From Nocardia huaxiensis (GTDB taxonomy: Bacteria; Actinomycetota; Actinomycetes; Mycobacteriales; Mycobacteriaceae), in the NCBI RefSeq assembly GCF_013744875.1, contig NZ_CP059399.1, forward strand, positions 6,758,001 to 6,822,000: a DNA stretch of 64,000 nucleotides, in the 5' to 3' direction. Every line of letters begins with the position of its first letter. Positions within the stretch are counted from its first letter, which is position 1. Shown piece after piece: positions 1 to 9,565 of this stretch. The notes under the pieces are model-generated. The model saw only the letters and a list, made by a program, of their open reading frames with translations. It was not told the origin of the DNA and did no database searches. Made by a program: the position numbers and the translations under genes.

Positions 1-1
1 G

Positions 2-3000
2 CTGGCCACCTACGGCAGGGAACGCACCGGGGCCCCGCTGCTGCTGGGCTCGGTGAAATCCAATATCGGGCACACCCTGGCCGCCGCCGGCGTGGCGGGC
101 GTGATCAAGATGGTGGAGGCCATGCGGCACGGCGTGGTGCCGCCGACCCTGCACGCGAAAACCCCCAGCCCGCACGTGGAGTGGGACTCCGGACAGGTCG
201 AGCTGGTCACCGCGCCGCGGGAGTGGCCGGACAACGGGCACGCCCGCCGGGCGGCGGTCTCCTCGTTCGGCATCAGCGGCACCAATTCGCACGTGATCCT
301 GGAACAGGCTCCGCTCGCTGCCGAACCCGCCGCGGGCGAGGCCGACTCGACACCGGAAACCATTGTGCCGCCACTCATTCCGTGGGTGATCTCGGCGCGC
401 AGCGCGGACGCGATCACCGGCCAGGCGCGGCGGCTGCTCACCCGGGTACGCGAGGACGCCGCGCTCGCGGCCACCGATGTCGGTCTGTCGCTGGTGAACA
501 CCCGCGCCCGCCACCCCTACCGGGCGGTGGTGCTCGGGCAGAACCGGGACGAACTGCTGGCGGGGCTGGAGCAGCTGGCCGCCGGGTCCGAAGCACCCGG
601 TGTGACGGTGGGCGCGGGCGCGGTCAAGGGCAAGACGGTCTTCGTGTTCTCCGGACAGGGCTCGCAGCGGCCCGGTATGGGCCGGGAGCTCTACGACGCC
701 TACCCGGTGTACCGCACCAAGTTCGACGAGATCGCGGCGCTCTTCGACGCGCTGCTGGAGCGGCCGTTGGCCGAGGTGGTCTTCGCCGCGGCCGACAGCC
801 CCGAGGCGGCGTTGCTCAACCGCACCGACTTCACCCAGGCCGCCCTGTTCGCGGTCGAGGTCGCGCTGTTCGAACTGGTGCGGTCCTGGGGCGTGAATCC
901 CGATCTGGTGGTGGGACATTCGATCGGCGAGATCGCCGCCGCGCAGGTGGCCGGGGTGTGGTCGCTGGCCGACGCGGTGCGCCTGGTCGCCGCCCGCGGC
1001 CGGCTCATGGCCGCGCTGCCCGCCGGTGGCGCCATGATCTCGCTGGCCGCCGGCGAGGAAACCGTGGCCCCGCTGCTCGCGGGCAGAACCACCGAGGTCG
1101 GCATCGCCGCCGTGAACTCCCCCGGCTCCGTGGTCATCTCGGGCGCCGAGGCCGCCGTCGAGGAGATCGCCAGGACGATCGAGGCCACCGGCGTGAAGGC
1201 CACCCGGCTGCGGGTCAGCCACGCCTTCCACTCGCCGCTCATGGCGCCCATGCTCGACGAATTCCGTTCCGTCTGTACCGCATTGACCTATCACGACCCG
1301 GCGCTGCCGGTGGTCTCCAATGTCACCGGCACGCTCGCCACCGCCGCGCAGTTCCAGGATCCGGAGTACTGGGTGGGGCATGTCAGCGCGCCCGTGCGCT
1401 TCGCCGCGGGCATCACCGCTGCCGCCGAATCCGCCAAGGCGGGAAGCACTTTCGTGGAGATCGGCCCCACCGCCGCACTCACCGGCCTGGTCACCGCGAC
1501 CCTGGCCGACGACACCGCCGACGCCGAGGACGGCCCCGGCTTCGTCGCGGTCCCGGCACTGCGCGCGCTGCGCCCCGAGCCGCAGTCGCTGCTGACCGCG
1601 CTGGCCACCGCGCACGGCCGCGGCACCGCCGTCGCCTGGGAGACGCTGTTCGCCGGAACCGGCGCGGGTTTCGCCGAATTGCCCACCTACGCTTTCGATC
1701 ACCGCACCTACTGGGTGGTCGAGGGCAATGGTTCGGGCGATCCGCGTCAGCTTGGCCTGGGCGCGGCCGAGCATCCGCTGCTGGGTGCGGTGGTCAGTGT
1801 GGCCGAGGGCGGGGATGTGCTGCTCACCGGACGCCTGTCGCTGTCCTCGCATCCGTGGCTGGGCGACCACGCCGTCGGCGGCCGAGTCCTGTTGCCCGGC
1901 ACCGCTTTCGTCGAACTGGCGCTGTACGCGGCCGGTGTCGTGGGGGCCGCGCGGCTCGCCGAACTCATGCTGGCCGCGCCGCTGGTGATCCCCGAGCGCG
2001 GTGCGGTGCAGGTGCAGGTCCGCGTGTCCGGAGGACAGGACGCCGACGAGTGGCAGATCGGGGTGTTCTCCCGGCTCCAGGCGCCCGGCGCCGAGGACGG
2101 CCCGTGGACCACGCACGCCACCGGTGTGCTGGATTCGGTTGCCGCGAACGACATTCCGGTCGACGACCTGAAGGTGTGGCCCCCGGTCGGCGCCTCGGCC
2201 GTGGAGGTCGGCGATGTGTACGGCGTCTTCGCCGCCGGCGGCTACCACTACGGTCCGGTCTTCCAGGGTCTGCAGTCGGTGTGGCGGCGCGGCGAGGAAT
2301 GGTTCGCCGAGGTGGCGCTGCCGGAAACGGCGGCGGGTGACGCGGGCAAGTTCGGCCTGCACCCGGCGCTGCTGGACGCGGCCCTGCACACCTCGCTCGT
2401 CGGTGCGCTGGTGTCCGGCGATGTGGACACCGTGAAACTGCCCTTCGCCTGGGAGGGCGTCGCGCTGGCCGCGGTGGGCGCGTCCGCGCTGCGCGTCAAG
2501 CTCACCCAGTCCGGCGACAAGATGGAGATCATCCTCGCCGATCCCACCGGCGGCTCGGTCGCCAAGGTGGAATCGCTGACGGTGCGGGCGATTTCGGCCG
2601 AGGCCCTGGCCGGGCCGTCCACCTCGGTGGGCGATGCGCTGTTCGGCCTGAGCTGGGTCGCGGCCCCGCAGGCCGAGCCCATCCCGGCCGCGGAGTGGAC
2701 GGCCATCGAGGACCCGACGGTGTCCAGCAATGGCGTCGGACTGTGGGAACTGGAGCGGGCCACCGCATCCGGGCGCGACGCCGTCGTGCTCACCATCCCG
2801 GCGCAGACGGCGCAGTCGCCGCTGGCGGCCCTGCATTCGCGGGTGGCCGGGGCGCTGGAACGGGTGCAATGGCTGCTGGCGCAACAGGATTACACGAATG
2901 CCGCACTCGTCGTGGTGACCCGCAACGGCGTCGCGGTCGACGGAGGCGAGGAGGTCGATCCGGCCGCCGCCGCGGTGTGGGGCCTGCTGCGCAGTGCGCA

Positions 3001-5476
3001 GAACGAGAACGACGCCCGGGTGCTGCTGCTCGACCTGGACGCCCCTGCCGCCGAACCGGAACAGCGGCGGGCCGCCGTGGCCGCGCTGCTGGCCGGGGGC
3101 GAACCGCAGGCGGCGCAGCGGCGCGGGGCACTGTTCGTGCCGCGCCTGGTGCGAGCCGGCGCGGACACCACCGGCGGTGCGCACCTGGCCGAGTCCGGGA
3201 CGCCGTGGCGGCTCGGCGTGCTCGACAAGGGAACGCTCAACGGCGACAACATGATTCTGGAGCCCGGCGACGACACCGCCGAGCTGGAACCGGGTCAGGT
3301 CCGAGTGGCCCTGCGCGCCGCGGGCATGAACTTCCGCGACGTGCTCATCACGCTGGGCATGTACCCGATCGAGAACACCCCGGTCGGCGGCGAGGGCGCG
3401 GGCGTGGTCGTGGCGGTGGGCGAAGGCGTCACCCGGTTCGCGCCGGGCGATCGGGTCATGGGCCTGTTCGCCGGCGTCGGCTCCACGGTGGTCACCGATC
3501 AGGCCGCGGTGGTCGAGATGCCGTCGAACTGGACCTTCGAGCAGGCGGCGGCCGCGCCGGCGGTGTTCGGCACCGCCTACTACGCCCTGGTCGACCTGGC
3601 GAAGCTGAAAGCCGGTGAGTCCCTGCTGATTCACGCCGCGACCGGCGGCGTGGGCATGGCGGCCGTGCAGCTGGCGCGGCACCTGGGCGCGGAAGTCTAT
3701 GTGACCGCCTCCGAACCGAAATGGCCGGTGCTGCACGGCATGGGCTTCGACGACTCCCGCATCGGAAACTCGCGCACGCTGGACTTCGAGCAGAAGTTCC
3801 TGGCGCAGACCGAGGGTCGCGGCGTGGACGTCGTACTCGATTCGCTGGCAGGCGATTTCGTGGACGCGTCGCTGCGGCTGCTGCCGCGCGGCGGCCGGTT
3901 CGTCGAGATGGGCCTCACCGACGTCCGCGAACCGGACCAGATCGCGGCGCAGTACCCGGGCGTCGAGTACCGCGGCTTCGTGCTCATGGAGGCCGGTGCG
4001 CAGCGACTGCAGGAGATCCTCACCGAGCTGGTGAAGCTGTTCGAATCCGGTGTGCTGCAACCGCTTCCGCTGACCCTGTGGGATGTCCGCCGCGCCCCCG
4101 AGGCGTTCCGATACCTGTCGCAGGCCCGCCACGTCGGCAAGAACGTGCTCACGGTCCCGCAGCCGCTGGACCGCGACGGCACGGTGGTCGTCACCGGCGG
4201 CACCGGCGGGCTGGGCGCGATCGTGGCCCAGCATCTGGTCGCCGAGCGCGGCGTCCGCAATCTGGTGCTCACCTCGCGCCGGGGCCCGGCCGCCGAGGGC
4301 GCACCGGAACTGGTCGAGGAGCTCACCGCCGCCGGAGCCGCCGTCGAGGTGGTGGCCTGCGACGTCTCCGACGGGGACGCGGTGCGCGCGTTGATATCCG
4401 GCATCGATCCCGCACATCCGCTCACCGGTGTGGTGCACGCGGCGGGCATCATCGACGACGGCCTGTTCACCGGGCAGACGCCCGAGCGGGTCTCGAAGGT
4501 CCTCGCGCCCAAGGCGGATGCCGCCTGGCACCTGCACGAGGCCACCCGGGAGCTGGATCTCACGCTGTTCGTCACCTTCTCCTCGGTGGCGGCGGTCTTC
4601 GGTTCCCCCGGCCAGTCGAACTACGCGGCGGCCAACGCCTTCCAGGACGCCCTGGCCGCACTGCGGCGGCGGCAGGGCCTGGTGGCTACCTCCATCGCCT
4701 GGGGCCTGTGGGAGCAGGCCACCGGCATGACCGGGGCGCTGACCGACACCGATCGGGCGCGCATGCGCGCGGGCGGTTTCGTGCCGATCGCCACCGCCGA
4801 CGGCGTGGCCATGCTGGACGCCGCGGTGACCTCCGGACAGTCCTACGTGGTGGCCTCCCGCATCGACACCGGCGTACTGCGCAATGTCGACGCCGAACTG
4901 CTGCCACCGGTGCTGCGCGGGCTGGTCCGCTCGGTCCGCCGGGCCGCCGACGCGGGCGCCGAACAGGCGTCCAAGCTGGTCGCGAGCCTGGCCGGATTGA
5001 GCCCGGCCGAGCAGGAGAAGACCCTGCTGGACCTGGTCCGCTCGCATGCGGCCGCGGTCCTGGGCCACGACTCGGCCGACTCGGTCGGCGCCGATCACGC
5101 CTTCAAGGACCTCGGCTTCGACTCCCTGGGCGCGGTCGAATTCCGCAACCGGCTCAAATCCTCCACCGGACTGAAGCTTTCGACCACCGTCGTCTTCGAC
5201 TACCCGACCCCGGCCGCCCTGGCCGGCTACATCCGGGAGGAGATCGCCCCCGCCGACGACGCGCTGTCGCGGCTGGTGGCCCAGGCCGACATGCTCTCGC
5301 TGGCCTGCACCGGACTGGAGCTGGAGAAGACCGAGATCTCGCTGCTCACCGAGAAACTCACCGAGATCATTCGAAAGTTGCAGGGCGACACCGGATCCGG
5401 CATCGACCTGGACACCGCCGAGGACGACGAGCTGTTCGACTTCATCGACCAGGCCCGTCCCTCCAGCCTCGCCTGA
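2..5476 (+). CDS. Type I modular polyketide synthase, KS(partial)-AT-DH-ER-KR-ACP (5' end outside window)
   Basis: This is the C-terminal part of a fully reducing type I PKS module; the frame is already open at base 2, inside the ketosynthase (KSNIGH, then [16 protein letters not shown]). Domains by base position are: KS end to about 320; AT about 640-1,690, with GHSIG active site (Ser codon 920-922) and HAFH at 1,220-1,231; DH from about 1,765, with HxxxGxxxxP (His codon 1,868) and LLDAALH; ER about 3,235-4,165, with the NADPH loop ATGGVG near 3,640; KR about 4,180-4,900, with [11 protein letters not shown] and catalytic Tyr at 4,622; and ACP with LGFDSL (Ser 5,123). GHSIG plus HAFH is the malonyl-CoA signature and IDD suggests a B-type ketoreductase. 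The acidic C-terminal tail is typical of a docking domain. The module should add one fully reduced two-carbon unit. The upstream KS and any earlier modules cannot be seen. Confidence 0.96.
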   Translation: MATYGRERTGAPLLLGSVKSNIGHTLAAAGVAGVIKMVEAMRHGVVPPTLHAKTPSPHVEWDSGQVELVTAPREWPDNGHARRAAVSSFGISGTNSHVILEQAPLAAEPAAGEADSTPETIVPPLIPWVISARSADAITGQARRLLTRVREDAALAATDVGLSLVNTRARHPYRAVVLGQNRDELLAGLEQLAAGSEAPGVTVGAGAVKGKTVFVFSGQGSQRPGMGRELYDAYPVYRTKFDEIAALFDALLERPLAEVVFAAADSPEAALLNRTDFTQAALFAVEVALFELVRSWGVNPDLVVGHSIGEIAAAQVAGVWSLADAVRLVAARGRLMAALPAGGAMISLAAGEETVAPLLAGRTTEVGIAAVNSPGSVVISGAEAAVEEIARTIEATGVKATRLRVSHAFHSPLMAPMLDEFRSVCTALTYHDPALPVVSNVTGTLATAAQFQDPEYWVGHVSAPVRFAAGITAAAESAKAGSTFVEIGPTAALTGLVTATLADDTADAEDGPGFVAVPALRALRPEPQSLLTALATAHGRGTAVAWETLFAGTGAGFAELPTYAFDHRTYWVVEGNGSGDPRQLGLGAAEHPLLGAVVSVAEGGDVLLTGRLSLSSHPWLGDHAVGGRVLLPGTAFVELALYAAGVVGAARLAELMLAAPLVIPERGAVQVQVRVSGGQDADEWQIGVFSRLQAPGAEDGPWTTHATGVLDSVAANDIPVDDLKVWPPVGASAVEVGDVYGVFAAGGYHYGPVFQGLQSVWRRGEEWFAEVALPETAAGDAGKFGLHPALLDAALHTSLVGALVSGDVDTVKLPFAWEGVALAAVGASALRVKLTQSGDKMEIILADPTGGSVAKVESLTVRAISAEALAGPSTSVGDALFGLSWVAAPQAEPIPAAEWTAIEDPTVSSNGVGLWELERATASGRDAVVLTIPAQTAQSPLAALHSRVAGALERVQWLLAQQDYTNAALVVVTRNGVAVDGGEEVDPAAAAVWGLLRSAQNENDARVLLLDLDAPAAEPEQRRAAVAALLAGGEPQAAQRRGALFVPRLVRAGADTTGGAHLAESGTPWRLGVLDKGTLNGDNMILEPGDDTAELEPGQVRVALRAAGMNFRDVLITLGMYPIENTPVGGEGAGVVVAVGEGVTRFAPGDRVMGLFAGVGSTVVTDQAAVVEMPSNWTFEQAAAAPAVFGTAYYALVDLAKLKAGESLLIHAATGGVGMAAVQLARHLGAEVYVTASEPKWPVLHGMGFDDSRIGNSRTLDFEQKFLAQTEGRGVDVVLDSLAGDFVDASLRLLPRGGRFVEMGLTDVREPDQIAAQYPGVEYRGFVLMEAGAQRLQEILTELVKLFESGVLQPLPLTLWDVRRAPEAFRYLSQARHVGKNVLTVPQPLDRDGTVVVTGGTGGLGAIVAQHLVAERGVRNLVLTSRRGPAAEGAPELVEELTAAGAAVEVVACDVSDGDAVRALISGIDPAHPLTGVVHAAGIIDDGLFTGQTPERVSKVLAPKADAAWHLHEATRELDLTLFVTFSSVAAVFGSPGQSNYAAANAFQDALAALRRRQGLVATSIAWGLWEQATGMTGALTDTDRARMRAGGFVPIATADGVAMLDAAVTSGQSYVVASRIDTGVLRNVDAELLPPVLRGLVRSVRRAADAGAEQASKLVASLAGLSPAEQEKTLLDLVRSHAAAVLGHDSADSVGADHAFKDLGFDSLGAVEFRNRLKSSTGLKLSTTVVFDYPTPAALAGYIREEIAPADDALSRLVAQADMLSLACTGLELEKTEISLLTEKLTEIIRKLQGDTGSGIDLDTAEDDELFDFIDQARPSSLA

Positions 5477-5506
5477 GCGCGGCCCACCAGGATTCAGGGA
5501 GACGTC

Positions 5507-7456
5507 ATGGCAAGCGAAGAGGAACTGCGCCGCTACCTCAAGAAGGCGGCGGTGGAGCTGAAGGACACCCAGCGCCGGCTCGACGAGCTGGAGGCGCGGG
5601 CCGTGGAACCGATTGCGATCACCGGGATGTCGTGCCGCTTCCCGGGCGGGGTGCAAACCCCGGAACAGTTCTGGGAGGTGCTCGAGGACGGCCGCGACCT
5701 GTTCGGGCCACTGCCGCAGGATCGCTCCTGGCAGCACTGGCTGGGCCTGAACGGCGGCAGCTACGTCTCGGAGGGCACCTTCCTCTACGACGCCTACGAT
5801 TTCGACGCCAAGTTCTTCGGCATCCCGCCGATCGAGGCGCGCGTCATGGATCCGCAGCACCGGATCCTGCTCGAAATCGCCTGGGAGGCCATCGAACGCT
5901 CGCGGATCGACCCGGAATCGCTGCGCGGCAGCGCGACCGGGCTCTATCTGGGAATGAGCACCCAGTCCTACGAGTGGGTGGGCTTCAACAAGCACTGGAT
6001 CGGCGTCGAGGGCTACCTCATGACCGGGAGCGCGGTCGCCGTCGCCGCCGGCCGCATCTCCTACACCCTCGGGCTGGAGGGCCCGGCCCTCATGGTCGAC
6101 ACCTCCTGCTCGTCCTCACTCACCGCCATCCATCAAGCCTGTGCCGCACTGCGTTCCGGCGAGGTGTCCATGGCGCTGGCCGGCGGGATCATGGTGATGT
6201 CGCTGCCGCTGTGGTTCGTGGCCTTCTCCCGGCTGCGCGCGCTGGCGCAGAACGGGCGGCCCAAACCCTTCGCCGCCGCGGCCGACGGCACCGGCTGGGG
6301 CGAGGGCGCGGGCATGCTCATGCTGGAGCGGCTCTCCGACGCGCGGCGCAACGGGCATCCGGTGCTGGCGGTCATCCGCGGCTCCGCCGCCAATCAGGAC
6401 GGCGCCTCCAACGGCCTGACCGCCCCCAGCGGCCGGGCTCAGCAGAAGGTGATCCGGCAGGCGCTGAGCAATGCCAAAGTCGCTGCGGCGGAAGTGGATG
6501 TGGTCGAGGCGCACGGCACCGGCACCGTGCTCGGCGATCCCATCGAGGCGCAGGCCGTGCTGTCCACCTACGGCAAGGACCGTCCGGCGGGCAAACCGCT
6601 GTGGCTGGGGTCGGTGAAATCGAACCTCGGGCACACCCAGGCCGCCGCCGGCGTCGCGGGCGTGATCAAGGTGGTGCAGGCCATGCGGCACGACACCGTG
6701 CCACCCACCCTCGGGGTGGACGCGCCCACACCGCATGTGGACTGGGACGCGGGCGATGTCCGATTGCCCACCACCAAGCAGCCGTGGCCGCGCAACGGCC
6801 ATCCGCGGCGGGCAGGGGTGTCCTCCTTCGGTTTCAGCGGCACCAACCTGCACGTCATCGTGGAGGAAGCCCCCGAGGCCGAACCTGCCGAGGTGACCGA
6901 GCCGCCCCGGGACGCCGCGATGCCGCTGCCGCTGGTGCTGTCGGGCAAGACCGAGGACGCCCTGCGGGCGCAGGCCGCCAAACTGCTGGACTGGCTCATC
7001 GCCGATCCGGCGCTGGATCTGTGGGACGTGGGCTTCTCCCTGGCGACCACCCGCACGGCCCTGGACCATCGGGCCGCGGTGCTGGCCGGCGATCGGGAGC
7101 AGGCCCTCGCGGGCCTGGCGGCGGTAGCGGCGGGCCAGACCACGCCCGCCGTGCATCGCGGCCGGGCCGGGCAGCCCGAGGACGCGCCGGTCGCGGAGCC
7201 GGGCGAGCCCGGCGCGGCGGCGATCGCCTGGACCGGCGGCGCCGAGATCGATTGGGCGGCGGTCTATTCCGGGCAGCCCGTGCGAACCGTGGACCTGCCG
7301 ACCTACGCCTTCCAGCGGCGGCGCTTCTTCATCAATCCGGATGCGGAAAAGGTGTCGGCCCCCACCGAACTCGGCAGCGACGAGTCGCAGCTGGAGGAGA
7401 AGTTCCGGGTGCATTTCCACCTGGACACCGACGGCTCCTCACTACCGCAGTCCTGA
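5507..7456 (+). CDS. Stand-alone type I PKS ketosynthase protein lacking AT core and ACP
   Basis: The protein has 649 residues. Residues 1-32 form a charged helical N-terminus resembling a PKS docking domain ([10 protein letters not shown]), followed by a complete modular KS (about 33-455). The active-site Cys is in DTSCSSSL (codon 6,107-6,109), and both catalytic histidines are present in EAHGTGT and KSNLGHT. The KS-to-AT linker follows, but the AT is missing: there is no GQGSQ, GHSxG or HAFH/YASH motif. The chain passes straight into the post-AT linker ([13 protein letters not shown]) and ends in a short acidic tail. No ACP, KR or TE is present. It can presumably condense but cannot load its own extender, so it needs malonyl on another ACP. 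The Cys excludes a decarboxylating KSQ loading domain. Start is ATG with AGGGAG upstream. It sits between PKS genes on the same strand. Function inferred. Confidence 0.93.
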   Translation: MASEEELRRYLKKAAVELKDTQRRLDELEARAVEPIAITGMSCRFPGGVQTPEQFWEVLEDGRDLFGPLPQDRSWQHWLGLNGGSYVSEGTFLYDAYDFDAKFFGIPPIEARVMDPQHRILLEIAWEAIERSRIDPESLRGSATGLYLGMSTQSYEWVGFNKHWIGVEGYLMTGSAVAVAAGRISYTLGLEGPALMVDTSCSSSLTAIHQACAALRSGEVSMALAGGIMVMSLPLWFVAFSRLRALAQNGRPKPFAAAADGTGWGEGAGMLMLERLSDARRNGHPVLAVIRGSAANQDGASNGLTAPSGRAQQKVIRQALSNAKVAAAEVDVVEAHGTGTVLGDPIEAQAVLSTYGKDRPAGKPLWLGSVKSNLGHTQAAAGVAGVIKVVQAMRHDTVPPTLGVDAPTPHVDWDAGDVRLPTTKQPWPRNGHPRRAGVSSFGFSGTNLHVIVEEAPEAEPAEVTEPPRDAAMPLPLVLSGKTEDALRAQAAKLLDWLIADPALDLWDVGFSLATTRTALDHRAAVLAGDREQALAGLAAVAAGQTTPAVHRGRAGQPEDAPVAEPGEPGAAAIAWTGGAEIDWAAVYSGQPVRTVDLPTYAFQRRRFFINPDAEKVSAPTELGSDESQLEEKFRVHFHLDTDGSSLPQS

Positions 7457-7486
7457 ACCGGCCGCCTTCGAGATCGAGGAAATCCC

Positions 7487-9565
7487 ATGGTACGCACCGA
7501 CCTCATCCGGCCGCTGCCGGAAATCCTGCGTGGCAACGCGACGCGCTGCGGTGAGCGCATCGCCTTCGCCGACGCCAGGCGCACGGTCACCTACGCGGAG
7601 CTGGAACGCCGCACGGGCGCCTTCGCCGCCAATCTGGGCTGTGCGCGCGGCGATCGGGTGGCGCTCATGCTCGGCAATACCGTCGAGATGGCGGAGGGCT
7701 ATCTGGGCGTGGCCCGAGCCGCCGCCGTCGGCGTGCCGATCAACCCGTACTGCTCGGATGCCGAACTGGATCACATTCTCGCCGACAGCGGCGCGAAAGT
7801 ACTGGTGACGCATGCGAGTTCGGTGCGGCGGCGGGAGCAGGTCCTGGCGCGCCACGGCCAGGTGCGCCTGGTGGTGGCGGGCGGCTCCGGCGGTGGCCAC
7901 CTCGATTTCGAAACCCTTTCCAGCACACCGCCACTCATCGCGCCCCGCGACGATCTCGGGGTCGACGACGTGGGTTGGATTCTCTACACCTCCGGCACCA
8001 CGGGACAGCCGAAGGGCGTGGTCACCACGCTCACCAAGACGCTGTGGGGCACGGTGGCCGCCTATGTGCCCTGGCTCGGGCTGTGCGAGGACGATCGGCT
8101 GCTGTGGCCGATGCCGTTGTCGCACTGCCTCGGTCACCACCTGGCGGTGCTCGGGGTGGTGGCGGTCGGGGCGGGGGCCCGGCTGGTGGACGGCTTCGCC
8201 GCCGGGCCGCTGCTCGACGCCCTCGACTCGTCGGAGGCCACCATCCTGGTGGGGGTGCCGACCATGTTCCACCGGCTGGCGCAGGCCCTCGACGGGCGAC
8301 CGCACCCGAATACCCTGCGGGCGTGCTGGTTCGGCGGTGCGCCCGGCTCGGCCGAACTCGGTGCCGCGGTCGCGCGGACGCTCGGCGTGCCGCTGCTGAA
8401 CACCTACGGCGCGACCGAGACCAGCGGGCCCATCACGGTGAACCCGCCGTCGGATCGCGACACCCCGGCGTCGGCGGGGCTGCCGGTGCCGGGAAACAGT
8501 GTGCGCGTGGTGGATCCGGCCACCGAGCGGGATGTGCCGGCCGGCGCGGAGGGCGAACTGTGGGTCGCGGGACCGGGCGTCATGCTGGAGTACCACAACC
8601 AGCCGGACGCGACCGCCGCCGCCCTGCGCGGGGAATGGCTGCGCACCGGCGATCTCGGATACCGCGATCCGCACGGATTCCTCTACGTCACCGGCAGACT
8701 CAAGGAACTCATCATCCGCGGGGGCGAGAACATTCACCCGGCCGAGATCGAGCAGGTGCTGGAGCGCGTTCCGGGTGTGCTGGACGCTGCCGTGCTGGGC
8801 CGGGCGCACCACACGCTCGGTGAGGTGCCCGTCGCGCTGCTGGTGCCCGGACCGGACGGGATCGACCCGGACGCCGTCTTCGCCGAGTGCCGGAAAGAGC
8901 TGTCGCACACCAAGATTCCCGTGGAACTGCGCCAGATCGAAGCGGTGCCGCGCACCGCTTCGGGCAAGATCGCACGGCGTGAGCTGGCCACCGTGCCCAT
9001 GCGCCTGCTGGCGCTGGCCGAGACCGAGTCGGTGGAGCAGGCGGGCTGGGCGCGCCCGGATGCCGCTGTGCGCGAAGAACTTCGGGCTCGGCTGGCCGGG
9101 CTCGCGGCCGCCGACGGCATCGCCATCCTCGGGGACCGGATCCTGGAATCGGTTGCGCTGATTCTGGGTTCGGGCCGCCGGCGCCTGGACGGCACCTTCA
9201 AGAACTGGGGCATGACCTCCCTCGGCGCGGTCGGCCTGCGCAACCAGCTGGTGACCGTGACCGGACTCGATGTGCCGGTGACCGCCGTATTCGACTATCC
9301 CACACCGGCCGCGCTGGCCGAGTACCTGCACGCGACCCTGCTCGGCGAGGGCACGCGAGCGGTTTCCGGCGCGCGGACCGCAGCCGCTCCGGGTACCCCG
9401 GACGCCGTTCTCGGCGACGAATTCCGCAGGCGCATGGACGAAATCACCGCCATGGACGCCGCGGAACTCATCCTCCTGGCCACCGCGGGTCCGACCGCGC
9501 AGGCCACCACGATCAACGCGAACAGCAGCGCCGATGCCGACGGCGAGAAGGGTGGCCGACGGTGA
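7487..9565 (+). CDS. Acyl-AMP/acyl-CoA ligase fused to a C-terminal acyl carrier protein (PKS loading protein)
   Basis: The 692-residue protein has an ANL-superfamily adenylating domain (about 1-520): phosphate loop [12 protein letters not shown] near residue 165, TYGATET, the GDLGYRD hinge region, [16 protein letters not shown], and the catalytic lysine motif [12 protein letters not shown] near 494. It ends in a carrier domain whose phosphopantetheine Ser lies in GMTSLG (codon 9,218-9,220, residue 578). Such a fusion activates a free carboxylic acid as an acyl-adenylate and loads it on its own ACP, the usual way to prime a modular PKS with a non-standard starter. The acid cannot be read from the sequence. 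The stop overlaps the GTG start of the following PKS by 4 bases (GTGA), so the two are probably translationally coupled, which fits loading onto that module. Confidence 0.93.
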   Translation: MVRTDLIRPLPEILRGNATRCGERIAFADARRTVTYAELERRTGAFAANLGCARGDRVALMLGNTVEMAEGYLGVARAAAVGVPINPYCSDAELDHILADSGAKVLVTHASSVRRREQVLARHGQVRLVVAGGSGGGHLDFETLSSTPPLIAPRDDLGVDDVGWILYTSGTTGQPKGVVTTLTKTLWGTVAAYVPWLGLCEDDRLLWPMPLSHCLGHHLAVLGVVAVGAGARLVDGFAAGPLLDALDSSEATILVGVPTMFHRLAQALDGRPHPNTLRACWFGGAPGSAELGAAVARTLGVPLLNTYGATETSGPITVNPPSDRDTPASAGLPVPGNSVRVVDPATERDVPAGAEGELWVAGPGVMLEYHNQPDATAAALRGEWLRTGDLGYRDPHGFLYVTGRLKELIIRGGENIHPAEIEQVLERVPGVLDAAVLGRAHHTLGEVPVALLVPGPDGIDPDAVFAECRKELSHTKIPVELRQIEAVPRTASGKIARRELATVPMRLLALAETESVEQAGWARPDAAVREELRARLAGLAAADGIAILGDRILESVALILGSGRRRLDGTFKNWGMTSLGAVGLRNQLVTVTGLDVPVTAVFDYPTPAALAEYLHATLLGEGTRAVSGARTAAAPGTPDAVLGDEFRRRMDEITAMDAAELILLATAGPTAQATTINANSSADADGEKGGRR

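Noticed and set aside
181..2340. 719-residue frame overlapping the left-edge PKS
   Set aside because: Arg/Gly-rich shadow of the real PKS frame, which carries all domain motifs.
5507..7456. Lone ketosynthase as a KSQ loading domain
   Set aside because: The active site is DTSCSSSL with Cys, not Gln, so it is a condensing KS.
3721..7554. 1,277-residue frame across two PKS genes
   Set aside because: Reads through real gene borders in another frame and has Arg/Ala-rich composition without domains.
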